This document shows, one piece after another, positions 1 to 7,880 of a DNA stretch of 16,595 bases (the first letter of the stretch is position 1; every line of letters begins with the position of its first letter). The notes under the pieces were generated by a model. It saw nothing but the letters and a program-made list of their open reading frames with translations, did not search any database and was not told the DNA's origin. A program made the translations under genes and the position numbers. This DNA comes from JAVKEN01 sp040221415 (GTDB taxonomy: Bacteria > Pseudomonadota > Alphaproteobacteria > Rickettsiales > JABSSG01): contig JAVKEN010000013.1 of the NCBI GenBank assembly GCA_040221415.1, forward strand, positions 1 through 16,595, written 5' to 3'.

Positions 1-2
1 GA

Positions 3-1679
3 CATAAATTCTTCCACAATGCAGGATTCTCTATTAGCCCTTGTGAAAAATTTATGGCTTACTCAGTAGATTGTGTTGGCAACGAATTTTATACCACTAG
101 AGTTAGAAATCTTCACACTAAGGAAGACCTTCCAGACACAATAAAAGATGTTATAGGAGCACCAACATGGAATAATGAATCAAATGGATTCTATTATACC
201 AAGTTAGATAAAAATTGGAGACCAAACAAAGTCTATTATCATAAAATTGGAGATGAGCAAAAAAATGATAAATTAATATATTCTGAACAAGATAAAACTT
301 TTAGACTTGGGTTATCAAAATCAACTGACGGTAGATACATTTTCATGACCGCAAGCAGCTCAACAAGTCAAGAGCTGATGATCATAAAAAATGACTACCA
401 AATCAAAACTCTTATAAAAAGAAGCAAAGACCATCTTTTTGAGGTAGATCATTTTAACAATATTTTTTATTTACTCACAAATGATAAAGGTAAAAATTTT
501 AGATTAATCAAAGCCACATCAGAAAAAAATCTTGTAGAAAAGAAGTGGGTAGAGATTATAAAACACAGCAAAAACGATTACCTAACTGATTTTCAGACTT
601 ATGATGACCACTTAATAATAACAAAAAAAATATCGGGTGTACCCAAGATATTTGTATTTAATTACGATATGGAGTTATTGGATGAACTAAAATTCGAAGA
701 TGACTCATACTATGCTTCACACACTTATTCTTGGCACGATGATGATGGATTTATTGTTAATTACTCTTCCTTAAGGACCCCTAGTACAACGTATAAATAC
801 TTTTTTAAAGAAAAGTCTTTAAAGACTTTGAAAGAACAAATAATTCCATCAGGATATAAAAAAGAACACTATGTTTCTGAAAGAATTTATGTCAAATCAA
901 GAGATGGATTAGTCAAAATACCTGTATCTTTAATTTATAAAAAATCTCTTTTTCATTCTAATGGGAAGAACCCTCTGCTTTTATATGGATATGGATCATA
1001 TGGTATATCTATACCAGCGACATTTAATACAAACATTCTATCCTTATTAGATAGAGGGTTTGTATTTGCTATAGCTCATGTCCGCGGAGGAGATGACCTA
1101 GGTTTTGAATGGTACGAATCTGCAAAGTTTCTTAATAAGAAAAGAACTTTTGATGACTTTTCAGACATATTAAAATTTTTCGTGAAAAGCAAATACTCTT
1201 CTACTAAGAAAATTTCAGTTATGGGTGGAAGTGCTGGAGGAATGTTGGTGGGAGTGACTTTAAATAATGAAAGCAACTTAATAAATTCAGCAATTGCAGA
1301 TGTCCCATTTGTGGACGTTCTAAACACTATGCTTGATGAAACACTGCCCTTAACCCCAGGAGAGTTTAAAGAATGGGGTGATCCTAAAGAGAAAAAATTC
1401 TTTGATTACATACTATCTTACTCACCTTACGATAACATCAAAAAAATAGCCTACCCAAATATCCTAGTATTAGCTGGCCTACATGACCCGAGAGTAACAT
1501 ACTGGGAGCCTGCAAAATATGTTGCAAAACTTAGAGAATCTAAGACTGATAACAATATTTTAGTTCTAGAAACAGAAATGCATGCAGGGCACAAAGGTGC
1601 TACCGCTAGATTTGAAAGATATAAAGAATTAGCAAAAAAATATGCTTTCTTACTAAGTACTCACAATATTAATTCATGA
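3..1679 (+). CDS. ptrB: Oligopeptidase B (protease II), 5' end outside window
   Basis: Serine peptidase of family S9A that cleaves short peptides after Arg or Lys, normally in the cytoplasm. The reading frame has no stop from base 3, and the residues before the first ATG (base 54) continue the family alignment, so that ATG is internal. About 120-130 N-terminal residues are missing compared with the roughly 690 usual. Numbering from base 54, residues 1 to about 270 are the beta-propeller and 280-541 the alpha/beta-hydrolase domain. The triad is visible: Ser393 in GGSAGG, Asp478 in GLHDPRV and His513 in HAGHKG. Signature segments YGYGSYG, HVRGG and VPFVDV are present, and the C-terminal half closely resembles E. 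coli PtrB as I remember it. Its stop overlaps the end of the convergent histidine kinase by 6 bases. Confidence 0.93.
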   Translation, partial: HKFFHNAGFSISPCEKFMAYSVDCVGNEFYTTRVRNLHTKEDLPDTIKDVIGAPTWNNESNGFYYTKLDKNWRPNKVYYHKIGDEQKNDKLIYSEQDKTFRLGLSKSTDGRYIFMTASSSTSQELMIIKNDYQIKTLIKRSKDHLFEVDHFNNIFYLLTNDKGKNFRLIKATSEKNLVEKKWVEIIKHSKNDYLTDFQTYDDHLIITKKISGVPKIFVFNYDMELLDELKFEDDSYYASHTYSWHDDDGFIVNYSSLRTPSTTYKYFFKEKSLKTLKEQIIPSGYKKEHYVSERIYVKSRDGLVKIPVSLIYKKSLFHSNGKNPLLLYGYGSYGISIPATFNTNILSLLDRGFVFAIAHVRGGDDLGFEWYESAKFLNKKRTFDDFSDILKFFVKSKYSSTKKISVMGGSAGGMLVGVTLNNESNLINSAIADVPFVDVLNTMLDETLPLTPGEFKEWGDPKEKKFFDYILSYSPYDNIKKIAYPNILVLAGLHDPRVTYWEPAKYVAKLRESKTDNNILVLETEMHAGHKGATARFERYKELAKKYAFLLSTHNINS

Positions 1680-3464
1680 TCTTTCCAAGGGAATACGGAA
1701 AGAGAATTTACTCCCTATTTTTAGATTTCTAGCCCATATTTTACCGTTGTGGGCCTCAATTATCTGCTTGCATAAAGCAAGGCCTAATCCTTTACCACCA
1801 GCTTTAGTCTTCGTATTTCCTCCTACAACAAATGGGTTAAATATTGTTTCAATTTCATTCTCTGGTATACCGACTCCATCATCTGAAATTTCAAACAACA
1901 AAGAGTCTTTTTTGACTCCCCCCTCAATCTTTATCGTGCCAGAAGAGCTATATTTTATGGCGTTGCTTAAAAGGTTATTAATCACTTGCTGTATTCTAAA
2001 TCGGTCACATTTTACTTTCTTTGATAAAAAGCCATCTAAAATCGCAACTAATTTCAACTTATTGTTTTGCGCTAGAAGCGGCCTAATATAAGCTATAGAC
2101 TCTTCAATAATTTTCTTGAAATTACATTTTCTGAAAGAGAAAAATATTTTATCTTCTGAAAATCTAGACAGGTCAAGCACGTTACTCATCAGTTCCATCA
2201 ACCTATCGCCGCTATCCGCCATGATTTTTACATAATTTCTTTTTTCACTATCCGGGATAGAATCCCACCTTTTATTGAGCTCAGAGGAAATCCCTAATAT
2301 ACCCTGTAAAGGGGTTCTGATTTCGTGACTGATATTATTGAGAAACTCTTGCTTTGTACGCAAGGCTTCTTTTAAGTGCTCGGTTTGTTTAGATACTTCT
2401 TCTTGAAGAGCTTTATTAAAATTCTTAATTTTAGAAATATTTGAAACAATATGAGATATTTCTTGATAGTTAGATTTCTTTGAATCTTCAATTTCTTCTC
2501 CATCATTACTCACTAAATAAGAAACATTTTGAATCGCAGACACAATGCTTTTTCTCAAAACTCGTAATAAGTAAATGCAAAATACAGCAATAAGTAATAT
2601 TGCAAACACCTTAGGTAATATGTCAATTAAAACTCCAAAGGGATTCTGAGTGCTTTTTCCTAATATGATGGTAAAAGGATAGAATTTTGATTTAATCTGA
2701 TATTCAAGTAAAACACTGTCCTTAAAATTCACTGGATCAGGTAGCAAACCACTTTTATTGCCTAAGCTATGCTTAGCAAAAAAATCTTCATTTGCTGCAA
2801 GTAATTCATCAGAGCGGAATAGAATCCTTTTCTGGTCATCAAGAATAAAAAATTCGCAGCCAAAGTCAGAGGCAATATCGATTAATAATCCTCTAATTTT
2901 CTTAATACTGAACTCAATTACGACTGATCCGATATATTTTCCATTATTATCCTCAACTCCTAATGACCCAGGCAAAACATACTCTCCACTCGGTATGCCT
3001 AAAATAGGCGTCCCAATAATCAACTTCCAAGGATTATTTCTAGACATTCCAAGGTAAGGTCTTTTTGATAGATTAATCGGACGATTTAAAACCCCCTGCT
3101 CAGAATTTACTACTAATTTATCCCGATGATTCACCCAATCTAAATAAGCCCATGAATATATATCCTCTTTGCTCGCCGAGCTTTCTGAAATTCCATTGTG
3201 CACCATATCAAAAATTGATCTAAGATTTTGTGGGCCGATTCTCAATATATTTCTTCCTACAGAAATCATAAATTTTTCTGTATATGTGAAATTCTGGATA
3301 AGTTCACGGTCTAAATGTTCTGCAATTTCGGGGTAAGTTTTCTTTCTTTTATCCTCTTCAAAAGAATATATGGCCCAAGAGGTAATAAGAGAAAGAAGTA
3401 TAGAAAATAAAAATATAGTTATTGATATTTTTCTAAAATCTGATGAAAGCTTCTTTTTTATCAT
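1674..3464 (-). CDS. Membrane sensor histidine kinase, orphan
   Basis: Inner-membrane sensor kinase of 596 residues. Helix 1 (about 12-34) and helix 2 (about 282-301) bracket a periplasmic region of roughly 245 residues that looks like a Cache/PDC-type sensor. Next come a linker or coiled coil (about 335-372), a HisKA domain with the phosphoacceptor His380 in SHEIRTP, and an HATPase domain: N-box Asn501, G1 DDGVGI (528-533), and G2 GGKGLGL (556-562). There is no receiver domain, and no response regulator lies beside it. The ATG is preceded by GAGGG about nine bases upstream, which supports this start. It runs divergently from the MFS gene and converges on ptrB. The ligand cannot be read from the sequence. 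Confidence 0.9.
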   Translation of the reverse strand: MIKKKLSSDFRKISITIFLFSILLSLITSWAIYSFEEDKRKKTYPEIAEHLDRELIQNFTYTEKFMISVGRNILRIGPQNLRSIFDMVHNGISESSASKEDIYSWAYLDWVNHRDKLVVNSEQGVLNRPINLSKRPYLGMSRNNPWKLIIGTPILGIPSGEYVLPGSLGVEDNNGKYIGSVVIEFSIKKIRGLLIDIASDFGCEFFILDDQKRILFRSDELLAANEDFFAKHSLGNKSGLLPDPVNFKDSVLLEYQIKSKFYPFTIILGKSTQNPFGVLIDILPKVFAILLIAVFCIYLLRVLRKSIVSAIQNVSYLVSNDGEEIEDSKKSNYQEISHIVSNISKIKNFNKALQEEVSKQTEHLKEALRTKQEFLNNISHEIRTPLQGILGISSELNKRWDSIPDSEKRNYVKIMADSGDRLMELMSNVLDLSRFSEDKIFFSFRKCNFKKIIEESIAYIRPLLAQNNKLKLVAILDGFLSKKVKCDRFRIQQVINNLLSNAIKYSSSGTIKIEGGVKKDSLLFEISDDGVGIPENEIETIFNPFVVGGNTKTKAGGKGLGLALCKQIIEAHNGKIWARNLKIGSKFSFRIPLERS

Positions 3465-3484
3465 AATTTAATCCCTCAAAACTA

Positions 3485-3512
3485 ATTCTATCAGCATATA
3501 TAAGATTGAAAA
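3485..3512 (-). promoter_or_regulatory. Candidate promoter of the histidine kinase
   Basis: On the minus strand, TTTTCA (3507-3512) and TAGAAT (3485-3490) are 16 bases apart, with four and five of six matches to the sigma-70 hexamers. Transcription would begin near 3478 and leave a leader of about 13 bases carrying the GAGGG ribosome site. Matches of this quality are common in AT-rich DNA. Confidence 0.35.
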
Positions 3513-3537
3513 CAAATATTTCCTCTATACGAGTTTC

Positions 3538-3566
3538 TTTACAATTTTGGCTAAGTATTGTACAAA
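3538..3566 (+). promoter_or_regulatory. Candidate promoter of the MFS gene
   Basis: TTTACA (3538-3543) is followed after 17 bases by TACAAA (3561-3566). This would start a transcript near 3573, 20 bases before the GTG start. The -35 is good and the -10 only fair. It lies in the 128-base divergent region shared with the kinase gene. Confidence 0.3.
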
Positions 3567-3592
3567 CCTAGGTCTATCCATTTGGTTAACAA

Positions 3593-4897
3593 GTGACTCG
3601 GAAAACTTTTACAAAGAAATATATAAACTCATGGCTAATTGTTTTGGTATGTGCAATTTTTTATTGCTACCAATTTCTTATCAGAGTTTCTCCGAACACT
3701 TTGAATCAAGAGTTCATGTCGTCATTTGGAGTTGATGCACTTGGTTTCGGAATAATTGTAGCATTTTATAATTGGGCATATTCAGGACTGCAATTGCCTT
3801 TGGGAGTAACATTAGACAGAATTAATATAAAATTCCTACTACCAATATCACCTATATTATGCGGCTCTTCTTGTTTAATTATTGCAAATGTAAATGACCC
3901 AATTTATGCGTCTATCGCAAGGTTTATGGCCGGCATGGGATCGGCATGTGGATTCATAGGAACCGTCAAAGTTGCCTCTTTGGTGTTACCAACGCGAAAA
4001 ATTGGTATTGCTATCGGCATTACAATTCTTTTTGGAACTTTTGGTGCAGGACTAGGTGGACAACCTCTCGAATTCATATCTACAAAATACGGATGGAGAA
4101 ACGTAATGACCATCCTGTCAATCATTGGCTTAGGGATATCAGCACTTATATATTTTGCGCTATCTTCAGTGCTTGTCGATATGAAGCAAAAAAGCATTCA
4201 ATCTGAAACCGTACACCCTTTTACGGATATCAAAAATATTTTACTTACTCCACAAATGATACTTTTAGCTCTTTATGGAATGCTGATGTATACACCTATC
4301 TCTCTTTTAGGGGAGGTGTGGGGAAGTAAATTTGTAGAAAACTCATATGGCATGTCTCATAAAACATCTTTAATTGCTATCACAGTTATGTTTTTGGGTG
4401 CTGGCATAGGTGGGCCAGTAGTAGCTACGATTTCGGAATTAATAGGTAGCAGAAAAAAAGTGATGATTGTGTCCTCAACATTGGCAATTATTTTATACTC
4501 GATGCTACTTTATACAGAGGTATTTGATAGCAAAACAAAGATATATATAGCCATGTTTTTTGCTGGCGTACTGTATGCTGCCAAAGCTCTGACATTTGCA
4601 CTCGCATGTGAAATAATGCCCAAAAGAATATCTGGGCTTGCAACGGCATTTTTAAATATGGCTGTAATGGGTGCCGGGGTTATCTTCAACCCAATAGTTG
4701 GATATTTATTAGATAAATTTTATTCGGGCCCTGTAAATGTTGAATATATTAATTATTCAAAATATGAATACTCTGTTGCTTTATCAATACTGCCAATAGC
4801 TGCACTTTTATCATTTGTTATCTCGTTCTTCGTAAATGATTCAATGGATACAGAGAAATTCGAATCAGAATCTGAATTTGTATCATATAGCGATTAA
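3593..4897 (+). CDS. MFS transporter, GTG start
   Basis: Inner-membrane secondary carrier of 434 residues with about 12 hydrophobic segments. The N-terminal half shows the MFS loop 2-3 signature region (PLGVTLDR, near residues 66-73). The FLIRVSPNTLNQEF segment and overall pattern resemble the nutrient-type MFS carriers common in Legionella and Rickettsiales (Pht-like), so an amino acid or other small metabolite is a guess for the substrate. The start must be the GTG at 3593 or later: an in-frame TAA sits at 3587-3589, and the first internal ATG would remove most of helix 1. No strong ribosome site precedes the GTG. The gene stands alone between the divergent kinase and umuDC. Confidence 0.85.
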   Translation: MTRKTFTKKYINSWLIVLVCAIFYCYQFLIRVSPNTLNQEFMSSFGVDALGFGIIVAFYNWAYSGLQLPLGVTLDRINIKFLLPISPILCGSSCLIIANVNDPIYASIARFMAGMGSACGFIGTVKVASLVLPTRKIGIAIGITILFGTFGAGLGGQPLEFISTKYGWRNVMTILSIIGLGISALIYFALSSVLVDMKQKSIQSETVHPFTDIKNILLTPQMILLALYGMLMYTPISLLGEVWGSKFVENSYGMSHKTSLIAITVMFLGAGIGGPVVATISELIGSRKKVMIVSSTLAIILYSMLLYTEVFDSKTKIYIAMFFAGVLYAAKALTFALACEIMPKRISGLATAFLNMAVMGAGVIFNPIVGYLLDKFYSGPVNVEYINYSKYEYSVALSILPIAALLSFVISFFVNDSMDTEKFESESEFVSYSD

Positions 4898-4905
4898 AAA
4901 CATTC

Positions 4906-4922
4906 TCTTGACTTTATCTTGA
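4906..4922 (+). repeat. Direct repeat TCTTGA, period 11, in the umuD promoter
   Basis: TCTTGA occurs at 4906-4911 and again at 4917-4922, exactly 11 bases apart, overlapping the presumed -35 of umuDC. The period equals that of the alphaproteobacterial LexA box (GTTC-N7-GTTC), but the core bases differ. It may be an operator, or may be chance. Confidence 0.4.
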
Positions 4923-4937
4923 AAAACGTACACTAAT
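4908..4937 (+). promoter_or_regulatory. Candidate promoter of umuDC
   Basis: TTGACT (4908-4913) is separated by 18 bases from ACTAAT (4932-4937), placing initiation near 4944, about 24 bases before the umuD ATG. An AAGG ribosome site at about 4957-4960 follows. No CTGT-N8-ACAG or GTTC-N7-GTTC LexA box is present between 4898 and 4967. Confidence 0.45.
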
Positions 4938-4967
4938 AGTAGTTGTATATATTTTTAAGGTTATCTT

Positions 4968-5492
4968 ATGAATTTCAATAAACATGGGGGGAAAAGGGCT
5001 AATTCTGGAAGAAGAAAAGGGTCCAACATATACTCTGAAAGCACAAAGCCTATACGCATACCAATCAGTATGATAGATAAAGTAAAAAAATACGCCTTGA
5101 ACAAAGGGTATGCCGTGCCTTTATATAGCAACAAGATACAAGCAGGCTTTCCATCACCAGCAGATGACCACATCGAGTCTCGTATAGATTTCAATGAATT
5201 TCTAGTTCAACATCCATCTTCTACTTTTGCGGTGAAGGTCACCGGAGAGTCAATGATAGAGGCTGGTATATACCCAGACGACACATTAATAGTAGATCGC
5301 AGTATAGAGCCAAACCATGGAAAAGTAGTAGTTGCAGTAATAGATGGAGAGCTCACTGTAAAAAGACTACACAGAAAAGATGGACAAATTATTTTATTGC
5401 CTGAAAACAGGATGTTTGACCCAATTATTATCAAGAATGAAAATGATTTAGTGATCTGGGGAGTCGTCACAAATGTAATACATAAGGTATAA
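4968..5492 (+). CDS. umuD: UmuD-like self-cleaving subunit of error-prone polymerase, N-terminally extended
   Basis: S24-family protein that, once cleaved on RecA filaments, joins UmuC to form the pol V-type translesion polymerase. The predicted cleavage bond is Ala59-Gly60 in the conserved QAGFPSPADD segment. The Ser/Lys dyad is Ser95 (GESM) and Lys132 (LTVKRL), with the same 37-residue spacing as S60/K97 of E. coli UmuD. At 174 residues it is about 35 longer than the E. coli protein. The extra part is N-terminal and basic: an AT-hook-like GGKRANSGRRKG (7-18), then TKPIRIPISMIDKVKKY (26-42), which resembles a ribbon-helix-helix strand and helix. I believe similar N-termini occur in some other non-enteric UmuD proteins. 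It could bind DNA and act in regulation as well. First gene of the umuDC operon, one base before umuC. Confidence 0.9.
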   Translation: MNFNKHGGKRANSGRRKGSNIYSESTKPIRIPISMIDKVKKYALNKGYAVPLYSNKIQAGFPSPADDHIESRIDFNEFLVQHPSSTFAVKVTGESMIEAGIYPDDTLIVDRSIEPNHGKVVVAVIDGELTVKRLHRKDGQIILLPENRMFDPIIIKNENDLVIWGVVTNVIHKV

Positions 5493-5493
5493 T

Positions 5494-6732
5494 ATGTTTG
5501 CATTAGTAGACTGCAATAATTTTTATACAGAGTGTGAAAGAGTTTTTAATCCCAAGCTAGAGAGCCAACCTATAGTAATACTGTCTAAGAATGATAGGTG
5601 TGTAATATCTAGGAGCGATGAGGCAAAATATTTGGGGATAAAAATGGGTGAGCCTTTTTTTAAAATCAGAGATTTAGTAAAAAAACACAGTGTTTTTGTT
5701 TTATCATCCAACTACAGGCTTTATGGCGATATGTCTGCTAGAGTAATGGTAAATTTAGAAAAGATATTTCATGAGGTAGAAGAATATTCGATAGATGAAG
5801 CTTTTGTTGACTTGCATCATTTTACAAATTTCGACCTAAAATCATTATGTTATAAGGCCAAAAAAATTATTCGCCGGAATGTCGGAATTCCTATATCAAT
5901 GGGGGTAGGAAAAACAAAAACGCTTGCAAAAATAGCCAATAACTATGCTAAGAGTCATTTAAAAGGAAATATATGCATAATAAATAAAAGAAATGAAAGT
6001 GCTATTCTAAGTAATTGCCCAGTTAAGGAAGTTTGGGGCATCGGAAAAGAGACAGCGAACAGGCTGTATAAAACTAGAATCTCTAGCAGTTTAGACCTCA
6101 GAAACATACCCTCCAAGCAAATGTGCAAAATGTTTAATCTCACTTCTCAAAAAACAGTCTATGAACTTAGAGGGTTCTCCTGTATTCCAATCGAAGAACA
6201 CACCCCAAAAAGGTCTATTCTATCATCAAGAACCTTCTCCACCAAAATTAATAATTTCTCTGAAATGCAAGAGGCTCTAACAACCTATGCATTAAGAGCC
6301 TGTGAAAAGTTGGCACAAAAAAAATATCTATGTGGGAAAATATCTATTTTTATTAAAAGCACTGACATAATACAAGGTGAGAAATTTTATAATAACATAA
6401 CATATGAATTTGACCGTGCGTCAAACAATTCACGAGATATAGTGCAAATTGCACTAATGTGTCTCAAAGAGATATATAAAAATAATATCTCTTATTCTAA
6501 ACTTGGAATTATTCTGCACGAATTAAAAAGAAACAACATGTTAAATAGCTTAGTTAGATCGACAACTAGGAATTTAAACACAGGGAAAATAACCGACATT
6601 ATTGATAAAATAAACCATAAATACGGTAGCAAATCTATTTATCCAGCCTCACAAAAAGTTAAATCTCTGTGGAACTCAAAATCCGAAATGCAGGGAAGCT
6701 TCTATCCGAAAACTATTTTAGAAGTAAACTAA
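5494..6732 (+). CDS. umuC: UmuC-like Y-family DNA polymerase (pol V catalytic subunit)
   Basis: Translesion DNA polymerase of 412 residues, close to the 422 of E. coli UmuC. The catalytic acids Asp6 (LVDCNNF), Asp101 and Glu102 (SIDEAF) fall at the same numbers as in E. coli. The palm/finger region fills residues 1 to about 180, followed by helix-hairpin-helix motifs (WGIGKETANRLY, 181-192) and the little-finger domain (about 240-345). The C-terminal tail (380-412, LWNSKSEMQGSFYP) is typical of UmuC rather than DinB. The QLNLF-like clamp peptide expected near 350 reads NMLNSLV and is degenerate. ATG follows the umuD stop by one base, with AAGG in the umuD 3' end as ribosome site. Its end lies 2 bases from the convergent porin gene. 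Confidence 0.93.
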   Translation: MFALVDCNNFYTECERVFNPKLESQPIVILSKNDRCVISRSDEAKYLGIKMGEPFFKIRDLVKKHSVFVLSSNYRLYGDMSARVMVNLEKIFHEVEEYSIDEAFVDLHHFTNFDLKSLCYKAKKIIRRNVGIPISMGVGKTKTLAKIANNYAKSHLKGNICIINKRNESAILSNCPVKEVWGIGKETANRLYKTRISSSLDLRNIPSKQMCKMFNLTSQKTVYELRGFSCIPIEEHTPKRSILSSRTFSTKINNFSEMQEALTTYALRACEKLAQKKYLCGKISIFIKSTDIIQGEKFYNNITYEFDRASNNSRDIVQIALMCLKEIYKNNISYSKLGIILHELKRNNMLNSLVRSTTRNLNTGKITDIIDKINHKYGSKSIYPASQKVKSLWNSKSEMQGSFYPKTILEVN

Positions 6733-6734
6733 AA

Positions 6735-7874
6735 TTATAAATCAAATTGCAACCTAAAAAGTGCAACTTTTGATGTAGAATTCGGAACGAGAGCATTATT
6801 ATCAGTTTTAGCAATTAAGAAATCATTCGATAACTTTAAGGTATCATTGAGATACCAATTAACACCAACTCCATATATATCAACTTTTCCAGACTTTATT
6901 TTACTATTTAAATTTATAGTTGAGTATTTTGTTGCAATTTCCCAAGCGCCTTTTCCAATTTTTTTGTTTTCTTTGCCAAATTCAAACACAGGATCATTAG
7001 GTGTAATTGCTTCCATTTTCCCCTTCTTAAAATTATAACCCTTAGTTTCACCGGTCATAAAATAAGCAAATTGTATATACCCTCCATGATATAACAGGTT
7101 AGGATCACTGCTATCCCTATTCAATCTAGACATCAAATATTCCATCTGAGTTGAAAATGACTTGTAATTATATGCTAATGAGATATTGGTGATATTACCA
7201 TAATTCACATTATAAATTTTGCTGGTTTTAAGTAAGTTAAAATTAGACCTTACTTCCGGTTTAGCCTTATACTGCAAATAATCTTTGGGTTTCAAATAAG
7301 AATTAGAGAGACCTATATGAAAATACTCATTTAAATCTTTGTTGTAATAAGGAACGTAAGTACCTTTTAAATAAAAAGCATCTCTTTTATTTTGGCTCTG
7401 CGTTTTACTAATAGATCCGCTGTTGCCGTAACTTGAACTAAAGGTCCATCTATCGCCATAAGTCCTAAACTGGATACCATCCTTCAACTGGACAACTAAC
7501 GCTCCCGCAACAGGCCACTCATTAAATGATCTATCATAATCTAAAAAGAATGAGGGGAAGAATCTCCCTACTTTTAGAATATAAGGATCAAGCTTTGCAT
7601 ATTCTACATATCCTTGTTGAATCCTATCGTGAACGCTAGATGAAAAATTCGCTTCAATTTTATACTTCAAATCATAAAATATCTTTCCCTTTCCACCTAT
7701 TACAGCATCTCGAAAGAAGAATCTGTCTTTAGCAGTAGTCTTATTATTGTTAATGTTTAAATAGTCTAGCCTTATCGTTGATATAGGATGAAATGTGAAG
7801 GACTCCTCTTTAGATGCGTACGCGCTGGAAGAAAATAATAAGGCTAAGAGTAATAAATATAATGATTTTCTCAT
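6735..7874 (-). CDS. OprP/OprO-like outer membrane porin
   Basis: Predicted outer-membrane beta-barrel of 379 residues. A clear signal peptide (MRKSLYLLLL core, likely cut after AYA at residue 20) precedes alternating polar/aromatic strands. The C-terminal third carries hallmarks of the phosphate-selective porin O/P family: FAYFMTGETKGYNFKKG, then a GAWEIATKYSTINL strand, then GVGVNWYLNDTLKLSNDF, ending with FRLQFDL. OprP and OprO pass phosphate and polyphosphate. Selectivity here is inferred from family only. The gene begins 6 bases after the tlc stop, and its ribosome site (AAGGTG) lies inside the last tlc codons, so the two are very likely cotranscribed and translationally coupled. Confidence 0.82.
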   Translation of the reverse strand: MRKSLYLLLLALLFSSSAYASKEESFTFHPISTIRLDYLNINNNKTTAKDRFFFRDAVIGGKGKIFYDLKYKIEANFSSSVHDRIQQGYVEYAKLDPYILKVGRFFPSFFLDYDRSFNEWPVAGALVVQLKDGIQFRTYGDRWTFSSSYGNSGSISKTQSQNKRDAFYLKGTYVPYYNKDLNEYFHIGLSNSYLKPKDYLQYKAKPEVRSNFNLLKTSKIYNVNYGNITNISLAYNYKSFSTQMEYLMSRLNRDSSDPNLLYHGGYIQFAYFMTGETKGYNFKKGKMEAITPNDPVFEFGKENKKIGKGAWEIATKYSTINLNSKIKSGKVDIYGVGVNWYLNDTLKLSNDFLIAKTDNNALVPNSTSKVALFRLQFDL

Positions 7875-7880
7875 AAAAAA

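Noticed and set aside
54..56. ATG at 54 as the true start of oligopeptidase B
   Set aside because: The frame is open from base 3, the preceding residues continue the family pattern, and the protein would lack more than 100 N-terminal residues. The gene is cut by the window edge.
3547..3735. A 62-codon open frame ahead of and within the MFS gene
   Set aside because: It overlaps the start of the clearly coding MFS frame in another register and has no recognisable features.
4929..4947. TACA-N11-TGTA inverted repeat over the umuDC -10 as a LexA-like operator
   Set aside because: The arms are only four bases and lie in the opposite orientation to known LexA half-sites; such a match is expected by chance.
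6757..6771. AAAAGT/ACTTTT hairpin with three-base loop after umuC as a terminator
   Set aside because: The stem is almost all A-T with one G-C pair, lies in the porin coding region and has no U-tract after it. Too weak to call.
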